From NCBI RefSeq assembly GCF_027580225.2, contig NC_073358.2, positions 24,640,501 to 24,704,500 on the forward strand: a DNA stretch of 64,000 nucleotides, in the 5' to 3' direction. The notes beneath the pieces are model-generated. The model was not told where the DNA came from and searched no databases. It saw only the letters and a list, made by a program, of their open reading frames with translations. Shown one piece after another: positions 22,966 to 47,111 of the stretch. The stretch is from Misgurnus anguillicaudatus (Eukaryota > Chordata > Actinopteri > Cypriniformes > Cobitidae). A program made the translations under genes and the position numbers. Numbering within the stretch: position 1 is the stretch's first letter; each line of letters opens with the position of its first letter.

Positions 22966-23748
22966 TTAACATCTCAAATATTTAGCGACTCTATGGACAG
23001 AATGTGAAACAAAATTGTAATACTGCCTAGGATGTATTACAAAGTATACACTCTCAGAAATAAAGGTAAAAGCTGTCACTGTACCAAGAGTGCACACAAA
23101 ATGTACAAATTAGTAGCAAATGTATACATATATGTTCATAAATGCTATATATTAGGACCTTTTTAAAGGGTGTCGTCCAAGTGACAGATTTTGTATCATT
23201 TTGTATGAGAGTGTATGGAACAATTAGTACTTAAACAGAAGGTTAACAAACTTAAAATCTTTGTATTATTTATATTTAATAGGGTGAATAGACAAATCAG
23301 ATTGCAACTATAATTATTAAATCATAAGCTAATGCCACACTGTATCTGCATTTGTGCACAGTTTTCTATATATTTTTTTGTGGCATCAGAACTGCTGTCA
23401 CAAATGAAGAACAGGCTCTTTAGTCAAGAATGATGTTGTTTAGTGTCTGTTTTCTGCCTCTGTAATATCTAAAAATGATTGTTAATTGTTGTTATTTGTT
23501 CCAAAAAGTGTGGAAAATGCAGTTTTATTTTAGTTTACACTCCTCCAACTCTTGTTTTGCACTACTTCTTGCCAGTCAGTCACTGTTACTTGAACAGTCA
23601 GCTGTATCTTCAGCTTCAGTCTGTTCCATCCAGCTTTGTCTTTGTACCTATTGATAAAGACAAGATTGATCAACATTATTATTACTGTACAATTGCTTAA
23701 TGTTATAACCAATGCTAAACTTTTACATTATTATAACTTTTGTCTTAA
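22966..23748 (+). other. mtmr12-golph3 intergenic, nothing recognised
   Basis: AT-rich sequence with no gene, RNA or clear mobile element. An AATAAA near 23069 could serve mtmr12, but a 3' UTR that long would have to span the MITE at 22598-22965. Confidence 0.4.
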
Positions 23749-24251
23749 AGGGGCCATTGCATGAAAATCTTTTTCAATGTTTAAGATCTATGATTGGGTC
23801 CCCAGTGCTTCTATCAACCTAGAAAATCTGAAAAAGATCAACCCAGTAACTTAGTTTTGGTAAACCATTCTCTACAAGCACATGAAAAAATAGGTTGTTG
23901 AAATTCGTCTCTCCTTATGATGTCATAAGGAGCTCTTATTATAATAATACCACCCCTTAATCTGCACTATCCAACCACAGCACTGCAATGTAGTGCAGAG
24001 AAAAGCACAATTGAGTTTTAATTGCAACAAACCACCATCATTGTGATCAATGTTTAAATTTCATCAGCTCATTTGCATTTTAAATGACACACCCAAAACG
24101 GCACATTTTTGGACACACCTACAAAGTGGCAATTTTAACATGCTATAATAAATTATTTATATGGTATTTTGAGCTAAAACCTCACATTATGTGCTCTGGG
24201 GACACCAAAGATTTATTTGACATTTTAAAAAAGTCTTGTGCCATGGCCCCT
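23749..24251. mobile_element. TTAA MITE, AGGGGCCATTGCATG family
   Basis: Ends AGGGGCCATTGCATGAAAAT and (inverted) AGGGGCCATGGCACAAGAC, bounded by TTAA (23745-23748, 24252-24255). Same family as 8152-8570: they share CCAGTGCTTCTATCAACCTA-type and GGGGACACCAAAGATTTATT interior blocks. This copy is the longer one. Confidence 0.9.
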
Positions 24252-24419
24252 TTAACGTTTAAATACAGAATATGTCAACAGATTTTGTCTCATCTGAATA
24301 CACTGACTTCAAAACTGTAATTTCCAGTATAATATGAATATAAAATGCTTTCATACAAGCACTGTTTTTTTTTTTTTCAAACAAAATATGATTTCTTAAA
24401 TTTTCTCCTATAAAATTAA

Positions 24420-24621
24420 AGGAGTAGTTCACAACAAAATCAAAATGATGTCATCATTTACTCACCCTCATGCAAATACTATGGAAGTCAATGGGTACTA
24501 GTTGTGTGCTTACCAATATTTATCAAAATATATGCTTTTGTGTACAACAGAGTAAAGAAACTCATACAGGTTTCGGTTGAGTAAATAATGACAGCAGTTT
24601 TACTTTATGTGAACTGTCCCT
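24420..24621. mobile_element. TTAA MITE, AGGAGTAGTTCAC family
   Basis: 202 bp bounded by TTAA (24416-24419, 24622-24625). Left AGGAGTAGTTCACAACAAAA and right GTGAACTGTCCCT are imperfect inverted ends. The interior has CATCATTTACTCACCCTCAT, a very common motif of cyprinid repeats. Confidence 0.8.
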
Positions 24622-24949
24622 TTAAGGGCTGTATCAATACTTTGCAGGTACGACCAGTAAGAAGTAATCTAATTACAGATGAGCCTTACATTATAAATTA
24701 CTTTATGCTTCTTTTATGAGTATAGAAAAACAAAGATAGCATACAATAAATGCGACAACACATAATATAGCCAAACAATTAAGACTGTCCTTAATAAAAG
24801 AAACCTTTGTATTCTCATCCTTTTCATAAATGTTTACATATTAAAATAATGACACAAACTTGAGGCTATGTCACAAAACCTAGTAAGCTGCTTAACGAGC
24901 CAATAACAACCCAAACATTATGTCTAAGTATGCAGGTTTTGAGTGCTGA

Positions 24950-38142
<13,193 letters not shown>

Positions 38143-38620
38143 AGCAGGTTCAGTTCTCTTGAACATAAAACGGTTGGACTTGTAAGAGCAGGTTTTTTGT
38201 GAAATGGTGAGAAACCTGGACATTCCTTTTCTTGTAGATATCTTGCTTTCCTTCTCCTCTCTGCAAGATTTATCATCGCATTGCTGTCTTTTGTTTTGAT
38301 AGCACACAGAGTTGTTTTGTCTTTGCATTGTTTATTCAGTTAAATGCAATTAGGTACCTACTCACCGTAGACTGTTAACACTTACCTATTGCATCACTGA
38401 ATAAAATGTGTTGTTTATTTTCTTGCCTTGACATCTGTGTTGGGTACCTAACAGATTTTACAATCCAAATTTATTTTGCACTAATGTTCAGGCTTCAGTT
38501 TCATCCAGAATTGGATCTGATTGTATTTACAATGTGACAAAATGTGTCCACTTAAAGCAGTACCTGCAATATGGTACAAATGAACAGATTTATCAGAAAA
38601 TAAAGTACACAGTGTATCAT
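38143..38620 (+). terminator. golph3: golph3 3' UTR with two polyadenylation signals
   Basis: AATAAA hexamers at 38400-38405 and 38599-38604 follow the TGA at 38140-38142. Either could give a short 3' UTR of about 0.28 or 0.48 kb; choice between them needs transcript data. Confidence 0.65.
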
Positions 38621-38843
38621 ATATTTTAAAACGGTTTGCTGTCTTGACTTTTCACATGGATTACGGAGCTTGAAAAGAAACCAAAAAGGTTGTCGAGGAC
38701 TAAATCCTGTTCTAATAACAAATGCGTATGGCCCCTTTTCCACCAAGGCAGTTTGAGTGCTGGTTCAGAGCCTAATTTCAATTCAGTTTTTTCTTTTTCG
38801 ACACGCAAAGCACCAGCTCTGAACCAGGAAAAGTGTTTCTTAA

Positions 38844-39360
38844 AGGGACACTATACTTTTTTTGAAGGTATGCTCATTTCCAGCTCCCCTAGAGTGGACA
38901 TTTGATTTTTGTCGTTTTGGAATTTATTCAGCCGGTCTCCGGGTCTGGCGGTGCCACTTTTGGCGTGGCTTGGCACGGTCCATTGAATCTGATTGGATCA
39001 TTAGCATAGCGCAAAAAATATATATTTTTTTCATTTGAAGCTTGACTCTTCTGTAGTTGCATTGTGTGCTGGGACTGAGGAAAATTAAAAGTTGCGATTT
39101 TCTAGGCAGGTATGGCTAGGAACTATACTCTCATTCTGGTGTAATAATCAAGGACTTTGCTGCCGTAACATGGCCTAGAAAATCGCAACTTTTAATTTTC
39201 CGTCAGTCTTTTAGTACACAATGTTAAGATGATATTTTTGCGCTGTGCTAGTGGTCTAGTCGGATTCAGTGGATTGTGCTGGGCTGTGCTGGGAGTGGTG
39301 CCGCCGGACCTGGAGATCGGCTGAATGGATTCCAAAAAGGTAAAAAATCAAATGTGTGTT
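38844..39360 (+). mobile_element. Fold-back TTAA MITE with clustered A-to-G changes in both arms
   Basis: Left side begins after TTAA (38840-38843) with AGGGACACTATACTTTTTTT. The right side stops about 40 bp short of the expected terminal repeat. It is the same family as 15706-16581 and 35112-35411. Both arms show many A-to-G differences on the + strand against those copies, for example TGGCGTGGCTTGGCACGGTC where others read TAGCATAGCTTAGCACAATC, and GCTGGGCTGTGCTGGGAGTG where the arm complement predicts GCTAAGCTATGCTAAAAGTG. The central stem around 39085-39195 is unchanged. Confidence 0.85.
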
Positions 39361-39823
39361 TAAGTAGCAACAAAACATTGTTGGTCTAGAATTAAGAACC
39401 GATTGCGGCTGGGAGCTGAGTCACTGTGACACAATACTGCGAGTGTAGCTGAATGCGAAGACTAACGTTTTGTGTAAATGATAAAATATGTATTTACTGT
39501 TTTTCTTGATTACAACCTCCGTTTATATAAATTACGTCGCGCTGCACATACACATTGGATTCTGTTGTGGCTCTCTAGCACATGGAAGGCAAACCGGTTC
39601 TTATGGGGCGTACACACCAAACGCAAATTCGCCGATTTGCGCGAGTACTTACATACAAAGTCAATGCAGAGATGCGAATAGATGCGAACTCAAAAGCCTC
39701 AAACGAGTTTTCACGCAAGTTGAAAATATTCAACTCAAACAAAAAAATTCACATGACACAAAATTAAATCCCATAAGTAATCTAGAGCGAGGAACGCAAC
39801 GCTTAGCGTGTACTCAGCATTAA

Positions 39824-40143
39824 GGTACATTCACATTATAAGTCAAAATAGGCGTTTTTAAATCTGGTTGTCATAAACAAATGAGTAACGTCCACTCCAA
39901 TAACTGACGAGAGGCGGTTGACGTGAACTCTACTGCGTCGTTCTTATTGGTAGTCGTTTCCGAATGTCGCTCATAATTTGCATAAAGTTAAACTTTTCTC
40001 AACTTTGTTGCGCGACTGGACACGCCCCATCCAGTCGCCAATGGCCATTGTCGTTTGTGTCCCGAGAAGTCGCCAAGCTTCCATTGAAATCAATGTGATC
40101 GCGTTGCTGTGCTACTGCTAGTCGCTTATAATGTGAATGTACC
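39824..40143. mobile_element. Nested MITE with GGTACATTCACATTATAAG ends
   Basis: Left GGTACATTCACATTATAAGT and right (inverted) GGTACATTCACATTATAAGC, next to TTAA on the left and TTTA on the right. Non-coding. Confidence 0.8.
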
Positions 40144-40220
40144 TTTAGAAGGCTCGCCAGTCGAACCAGCAAAAGCACTAGCTGTAAACTAGCACCTGGT
40201 TCTTGCTGGTGGAAAGGGGT

Positions 40221-41057
40221 CTTAATACATGCAAGCGGTGCTAATAACAGCTTCACATCTATACAACTGCAACACAAAGCAGCCCGTGTGTACAGCAACT
40301 TCTGTGCAAACTGGAGGTAACTTTAGGCAGTCAAAGACCTGACAATTTATTGGCAAGAGGAGTTAGTTTATCTTAAGTGGTTATATTATATTTCAACAGA
40401 GAGCTTGTGGTGTTTTGCAGACTAGAATTCAATTTCTATAAAGTTTTAAATAACCGTACCATTCAGATTTAGTATTTTCTGCTCTAAAAACCTCACAAAT
40501 GCTTTAAACTCTATCTCTTTTTAAACAACCTGTTGTGTTGCTAAAAATTGAACTTGTATACTTGAATGTGCCTACGATTGGTTACAGAATGTTTGGCTGT
40601 AATGGTGCAAAATGTACTGTAGCTCTTTGTTATGTGGGAGCTCAATCCATAAATCATTATTCTCAGTGGTCTTCATACCCATTGTGTACTGTATAGTATA
40701 CTTGTCAGAATAAAGGATTTGATTTTAAGAAGTAGTTTGCTCCCTGAAAAGAAGTGCATCTGTATGGCACAGTGTCATTTTCTTGAATACATATCCAATG
40801 ATTAATAACACTGTAAGAGTTTTATAGTGAAGTTTTAAATGTGTAAGACTCTACACACAACACTCAATGAACCAAGAACTGAAAATTCATATCCTTTAAA
40901 AATGTGATTTTATATGTAAGAGCAGATTCCTTCATTTTATTGAATCAGTATATTTTTGATAGTAGATTTTATCATCATCAGAAGCAGAAAGGTAGCTTAT
41001 TCAGCTGTAAATGAGCACGGCGTACTTCAATTGCTTTCTCTCACTTAGTTTTGTGTG
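40221..41057. other. Intergenic, nothing recognised
   Basis: AT-rich DNA downstream of golph3 with no supported gene or element. Confidence 0.5.
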
Positions 41058-41261
41058 CACTGAAAAAAATGATTCATTGAATTTAATATTTTTTTTAAGG
41101 TAAGTGGTTGCAATCAATTTATTTAAGCTACATTTAAACAAAAGTTTTATATTTTGTTTTACTTTACTAATCTTTTTTGTTTAAATGTGGCTTAAATAAA
41201 TTGATTGCAACCACTCACCTTGAAAAATTTATTAAATTCAATGAATCATTTTTTTTCAGTG
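41058..41261. mobile_element. Near-perfect fold-back MITE (CACTGAAAAAAATGATTC)
   Basis: About 204 bp that is palindromic almost end to end. CACTGAAAAAAATGATTCAT and AGTGGTTGCAATCAATTTAT on the left are mirrored on the right, with a short AT-rich loop near 41160. Flanked by TG/GT-rich sequence; the target duplication is ambiguous. Confidence 0.87.
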
Positions 41262-44200
41262 TGTTTACTGCATGAGCCATGCAGTCTTCATCATTTTGTT
41301 TGGCATGTGCAAGCTAGCTCAAGCATGTCAGTATGAAAATGTCTATTGAGAAAGCCTTTGCTCAAACATCTTTTTTTTTTTTACTCTCACAATGCTTGCT
41401 GTAGCAATGGTTTGGGTAATCCACCAATTGTTTGGAAGAGTCAATATGGGAGTGTCAGAAAGTACCTCAGATTAAATAAGTTTAAATCACATGTATAGCT
41501 TTTAAAAGTCACTATAATAGGAGCCCATTGTATATACCTTCTTACTACAATGAAATAAACTATGGTCTGGAAAGTGCCTCAAAAATCGTGTTTTTTTTAT
41601 TTTGTGACGATTGCAAGTGATAAGATTTAATTCCCATTTAGGGAATTTTTTTTTTTTATTTACACTCAATTGCATAACACAATCATATGTTTTAAGGCTA
41701 TAGCAAATGTTTATTCTGCAGCTTTATTCTGTCTGTCCTTTACTTAAATCATGGTTTTTGTGTTTACTCTCCTTTTCTGGTACTTTTACTGCTGAAAATC
41801 AGACTTTTATTGGTACTTTTTCCCTTAGCAGTGGATGTTTGTTTACAAACACTCTATAGACTCTCTGGTCTATTCTTGGGTCTGACCTGATGTGCTGTCT
41901 GGTGTCTGTGGGCATCTGGCCATCCAGCCAGCTGTTGTGCAAAATTGTCTGCCTACCCAAAGCATCACCACATTAAAATTTCAGCTGCACATCTCGGAAC
42001 AGTGAAAGAAAATATAAAGGAACACCTTATTTTCACATAGTTGAAAAATGTTGGTCTGGAATATGACTCAGAGTTACGTAAAATTCTGACTTTTCCTTAC
42101 AGGGAAAGAATTTGAAGGGGCGTATTCTCTCTGTGCTATGTTAAGTGTTGTGTAAGGCTGTGATGACTGATTTAGTGAATAAAACTCATTTGCTGTTTAT
42201 TTGAAACTAATTTCATGAAAATTTGATATGATTTACATTGAATGTGGGTCATCAATCAAGCATCAAATATCTGTTATCAGGAAAGGATACACTGCAACCT
42301 CTTCTCTATAACCTACCAAGAAATGTTTTGTCTATTTTGTCAATAAATGTATTGTAGTTAATTGCGTATTACATAGTAAACATCACCAATTTTTTGAGTT
42401 TTCAACTGAAACATCAGATGATGTCAGTTCTGCTGTCATGAAGACAATGTAAAACTTTTGATGATAAATATGATTGTGTATTAATGAGCTTGAACTTGCA
42501 CATAATATAAACTGCAAAAAAAGTACCACAAACTAGCCCAGACTCTATTAAGATATTGTTTTACTAAACTTAGCAACAGGACAAGAAGTGCAATTGTCAA
42601 AGCAGCGATAAAGAGTTCAGCTGCAGACACAATTGCAACAGGTTTCTGAGATTGCCTGAAATGGGAAAAACCTCTGGATGTAAATCTTATCAGCACGTCA
42701 GAGACCTGAAAGGCAAACCTTCATGCCTGCAGTTTGCTAGAAACCATGTGACACCTCTTAAAAGTATTTTGGAGGAAAATGTTGGTCTGAGCAACACAAA
42801 GCAATGAAAAAAAGACATCTTAAATATACAATAACACCACCTTCACCATCAGTCTTGGTTGCTGCAAAGTATTCTAGCTTTTCTTCCAGCAGAAAAGAAT
42901 AACAAAGCTTTTTAAAAGTCAAAGAAGAATAATATTCTCCACACCAAGGTGTTAGTTAGTCAAATGTCTTTAAAGGAATCATTTCCCAACCAAAAACAAA
43001 TACCTTTAATACTGCTTTGTATTTAATTTAATAACAAAGTGTACAAAGTACAGAACATTTTTAAGCAGCAGAAGGTCTCTAAAGGCACTGTATCAATTCA
43101 CCATGCTGTTGCATATGCATGTCTATCTATTTCAACATCACTTTCCTTGATGGTGAAATTTATCCCTCAAATTCCAAAACGTCCTCCCAGTACTTGGCAG
43201 GACCAATGCAAATCAAAATGTGCAACACTGTCTTCCCCTGAAATAATAAATGACCTAAAGGCACATAAGCGCCTCCCAAATCAAAACCACCTGGGTCCAA
43301 GAATGCCTATAGGTTCATCTATGTTTCTATAGATTCTTGTAGCTACAAATAGCACTGTTAGACCACTTTCTATATATATAATATATATCTGTAAAAAATT
43401 ACAAGGCTTATTAGCAAAAAATGTCGTGAATTACAGGATTACAGTACAGGAAGCAAAAACAATTCAACAACCCTTGAATCTATTTGAAGAATTTATGTTG
43501 CTGTAATAGCAATCATAACAATTACAATGGGCAGTTTTATCACAAACAGAAATGTTTGCAAAACTATAGTTATGTTTGAGAGCAAAATGAAATAAAAAGT
43601 GCAGGCTGCTATATCAAGTCAGATATAGTTGCAGCTTTTGCAACAAAAACATTCAAAAAGTACTTGTGACTGTTTTTGAAAAGCTGAGGTTCTTGGCATG
43701 TGGTGGTATTGTTATACTAAAGGCAGGGCACGTCTGGTCCAAAAATCATTTATGAAGCTTTTGAAGCAGTTTAAAGCTTTGGCTTTAATCATATATGATT
43801 TGTCATTTCTAAACAAACTTTAAGTGAAACTACAGAGAGTTTATATTAAATTATATTTAAAAACAAATTTAACGTAATTATTTCAAAAGAATAATGCACA
43901 CAACTGCTTTGTGGTTATAGACTTTGTGATTAATGTACTTAATTAAACAGAAGTATATTAAACCGTAGAGCTGAGGCTCCTCCCACTGCCTACGTCAACG
44001 TTCGCGGCGAATCGCATGCATGTGTTAAAAGCTACCCATACATAGCTTCTGTTGTAACCTTTGTGAAAGAGTTGTCAAACTTGACCAAAAGTAAAGCCTT
44101 TTTATCCTAAGACTTAACTGTTAGTTGTTTAAAATATATGTTGTACGTTTAAGATGAATAACCGCATTGCTCAATGATGGTGTGAGCTGTGATTCGCAAC

Positions 44201-44891
44201 GGATTTTATTGATATGGATTAAAATTTCTTCAAGTAATGGACGTACACTCTGCTGTTATATCTTAGATGCAATTTATGGTAAGTTTTCATTTATGTTAAG
44301 TTTTCAGCAAACTAAACTTACTTTAAGTTTTAAGACAGACTTTTCTTGCATGAAACGAGACTGCTTTTGTGATGTAACTGTTTTTAAACATTCGGGTTTA
44401 CTGAAAAGATTTACAGTGGTTTAATATTACTGTTGAAGAGAAAGTTTATATCAATGGAGATTTATTATGTCGAATCCATTTTTACCGTTATCCTGAAATA
44501 AGCCGGTGGGCTTATTCATTTCATATGTTAAGTATTGCTCGTAGTTCATCAAAGTAACGTTATTGTAAAATGTTGCCCAGCGGTTTATTAAGCAGTGTGG
44601 TTTGATTTAACGTTATATCGAAGTTATTGGACTTTGTGTTCTTTATCCCAAACCCCTTCTTTTTCCGTTTTTACTTCATTATAAACCTGAGGTTAAAAAA
44701 ACTGATACAATTTTCCATAGGGTTTGAAGACGTGTTTTATTAAGACTCCTGATAATGTCATGTACGTGTTTTATTTCATTTATTTGAAGTGTATAGTTTA
44801 GGTAGGCTATTTCTACAACGGTTCACGCATTACTGTGCGCACTAACGTTACCTTTGATCTTGACCACTACCAGACTGACATCAATAAACGT
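41262..44891. other. Intergenic, no supported gene
   Basis: Mostly AT-rich. A hydrophobic open frame on the minus strand (42696-42481) and a 97-codon frame at 43039-43332 have no support. The stretch 43970-44060 is CpG-richer (CGTTCGCGGCGAATCGCATG) and could be a regulatory or promoter patch, but nothing identifies it. Confidence 0.4.
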
Positions 44892-45038
44892 GTTCGACCA
44901 CATGCAGCGCTGCGCCGAGTGATTAGCTATGAGATCAAAGTACCGCGAGAGCGATTCGAAAGCATACTCAGCACTCTGGCCTCGCTGTACTTTGATGTCA
45001 TAGGTCAATCATTCGGCGCAGCGCCGCATGAAGTCGAA
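44892..45038. mobile_element. Small fold-back MITE (TTCGACCACATGCAGCGCTG)
   Basis: TTCGACCACATGCAGCGCTG and its imperfect inverted copy near 45019-45038 form the ends. ATGAGATCAAAGTACCGCGA and TACTTTGATGTCATAGG pair inside. A 121-codon frame crossing it is therefore probably accidental. Confidence 0.75.
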
Positions 45039-45218
45039 GACGTTATGCGTTTAGCCTCCGGAAGTGAAGTATTCACTCACTTGTGTAATTCCCCTCCCTT
45101 TGTTTGTGTTTCTACTGCGATTGGAGAATTGCACACCGTTGTTAGTCAGACCTCCCATCAGCATTTTACCATTGTTCCTATTCCACTGGGACAAGAATAA
45201 ATATACAGTGATATAATG

Positions 45219-45565
45219 AAGGGGTTCCCAAACTTTTCTTTATATGGCCCACTTAAATGTGTATAATCCCGGGACCCATCATCACATTTTTAATTGGAAA
45301 TATGAGAACACACATTTTTTTTTCTCTTTTACAATTGACTTTTACTTTTATTTTTTTGCCATTTTATTAATAAAATGTAAGTTTAATTTCAATACCAAAA
45401 TACCTTAAGATATATCATATCAAAACATTGCCATTGTTAGTCATTTAGTAGGACTAAATCTTTTTTTCCTGTCATTCATCGCAACAGTCAAGTGACATTG
45501 GACAATCCACCTTATCCCACTGTGCGACTCACAAGTGGGTCCCTACCACAGTTTAAAAACCCCTG
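45219..45565. mobile_element. hAT-like MITE (AGGGGTTCCCAAAC)
   Basis: Left AGGGGTTCCCAAACTTTTCT, right (inverted) CAGGGGTTTTTAAACTGTGG, with ATATAATG / ATCTAATG (7 of 8) flanking. Interior TGGCCCACTT…AAGTGGGTCC blocks also pair. Confidence 0.8.
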
Positions 45566-45920
45566 ATCTAATGTAAACAATGGCATCTGTTTAAAATGGT
45601 TTCAGTGTTTCATAGCAGATCATTTTAGAAGTACCATTTATGGTGATAAAAAGCCTTAGAAGTAAACTGTACAATCTTGTAACACATGGTCCAACTTGTG
45701 CTTTAGGTTGAGCCAATGCACTCACTATTCAATGACCAAATAATTCAAATGAGAAAAAGGTTAAGACAGAATAGAGTCCGTAAATTATCAGTGCCTATCT
45801 CGCAGTTTGACCATTAGCAAATTCTAAGCTGTTTATTTTTCACCATTGCCCTATTGAAGAGAATTTTCTTTGAAATCCACTGTCACGTTGTTTCTATTTG
45901 TTTTTTATCAAATACATATT

Positions 45921-46277
45921 TGACCATGGACCACAAAACCAGTCACATGGGTCTGTTTTCTGAAATTGAGATTTATACGACATCTTACAGCTGAATAAAA
46001 AAGCTATTAATTGATGTATGGTTTGTTAGGATATGACAATATTTGGCCGATATACAGCTATTTAAAAATCTGAAATCTGAGGGTGCAAAATATTAAAATA
46101 TTGATAAAATTGTCCAAATGAAGTTCTTAGCAACACATTACTAATGATAAATAAATTTTTTGATACATTTGTGGTAGACGTAAATCGAAAAATTTGACCT
46201 ATACAGTATAGGCTATTTTCTGGCTATTGCTACAAATATACTCATGCTTATGACTGGTTTTGTGGTGGAGGGTCATG
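45921..46277. mobile_element. MITE with ACCACAAAACCAGTCA ends
   Basis: Left GGACCACAAAACCAGTCACA and right TGACTGGTTTTGTGGTGGAG are inverted ends. The interior (GATTTATACGACATC, TGATGTATGGTTTGTTAGGA) is that of a MITE family which I recall from many unrelated animal genomes. Confidence 0.8.
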
Positions 46278-46330
46278 TATGAAATGAATCTTTTTGTATT
46301 GACGACACCTCAAAGGATTGTACATGCATA

Positions 46331-46570
46331 AAGGCGGAGTGCACAATGTTTGAAAGCCAATGTTGATATTTGAAATCACCTAAACAAACACGCCCCTACC
46401 CCAATAGAATCTGGACCTTCTTTCAAAAGACCTGCCCCACACATACGCAACCCAGCAAGGATGTCGGTTAGTAGACACGCTCCTTACTGCTGATTGGCTA
46501 TAAGTGTGTTTTGTTAGTCGGCCCGTCTCCTTTTCCAAAGCGTTTTTCAAACATTGTGCACTCCGCCTTT
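46331..46570. mobile_element. MITE with AAGGCGGAGTGCACAATG ends
   Basis: Left AAGGCGGAGTGCACAATGTT and right AACATTGTGCACTCCGCCTT are exact inverted ends; TTAA is seen at the right and ATAA at the left. 240 bp, non-coding. Confidence 0.88.
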
Positions 46571-46724
46571 AAGAACACAGTTTTTTGTACAAGAATACTA
46601 CAGACCTGTTTCGCTGAAATTGCTTAGAGCTTTAGCTATTGTATTTCTAAACGGGTTACTTTACTCTAAAATTAAAAAACCTCCAAAATTTACTCCAAAA
46701 TTTGTAACCATACTCGCCTTCACC

Positions 46725-47111
46725 ATAGATGTGTATAATAAAGGCTAGATGTCTCGTAGCATTGCGTTTAATGGAGCATGTACTTTTAAATGACAATAAC
46801 TTGCTCAATTTTCTACCGATTTTCAAACGGTTTGGTTTGTTATAAATGTCAGAGATGTACCTATTACACTGCATACTTAATGAATAATTTTCATGAATCA
46901 TGTTAAATTATAGCCACGTTACGTTAATAACGTTTGTAAGAAACCAAACTGTTTGAAAATCGGTAGAAAATTGAGCATATGGTTATGGTCATTTAAAAGT
47001 ACCTGCACCATTAAACACAAGTGAGCGAGCTGTCTGAGGTAAGATGGCCGCCAGGTGATGACGTTAGAGACTCCGCCGTAACACATCTAGCATTTATTAT
47101 ACATATCTATA
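46725..47111. mobile_element. Fold-back MITE (ATAGATGTGTATAATAAA)
   Basis: Left ATAGATGTGTATAATAAAGG and right (inverted) ATAGATATGTATAATAAATG. Inside, GCTCAATTTTCTACCGATTT pairs with AAATCGGTAGAAAATTGAGC and TACTTTTAAATGAC with its complement. Confidence 0.85.

Larger units (their letters stand above)
38729..40220. mobile_element. Composite inverted-repeat element (CCCCTTTTCCACCA) with nested insertions
   Basis: Left GCCCCTTTTCCACCAAGGCA and right GCTGGTGGAAAGGGGTC are inverted ends, with CACCAGCTCTGAACCAGG paired to ACTAGCACCTGGTTCTTGC further in. Inside lie the fold-back element 38844-39360, a possible MITE with GGGGCGTACACACCAAACGC ends (about 39603-39818) and a further inverted-repeat element at 39824-40143. 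Confidence 0.7.

Noticed and set aside
42481..42696. 71-codon minus-strand frame with a strong hydrophobic stretch
   Set aside because: No homologue recognised, no neighbouring exons, no signs of constraint. An acceptor-like tract precedes it, but that alone is not support.
43039..43332. 97-codon + strand frame
   Set aside because: No homology, unremarkable codon use, no splice context.
44835..45200. 121-codon + strand frame
   Set aside because: It runs across a fold-back MITE, whose inverted arms explain both the open frame and its composition.
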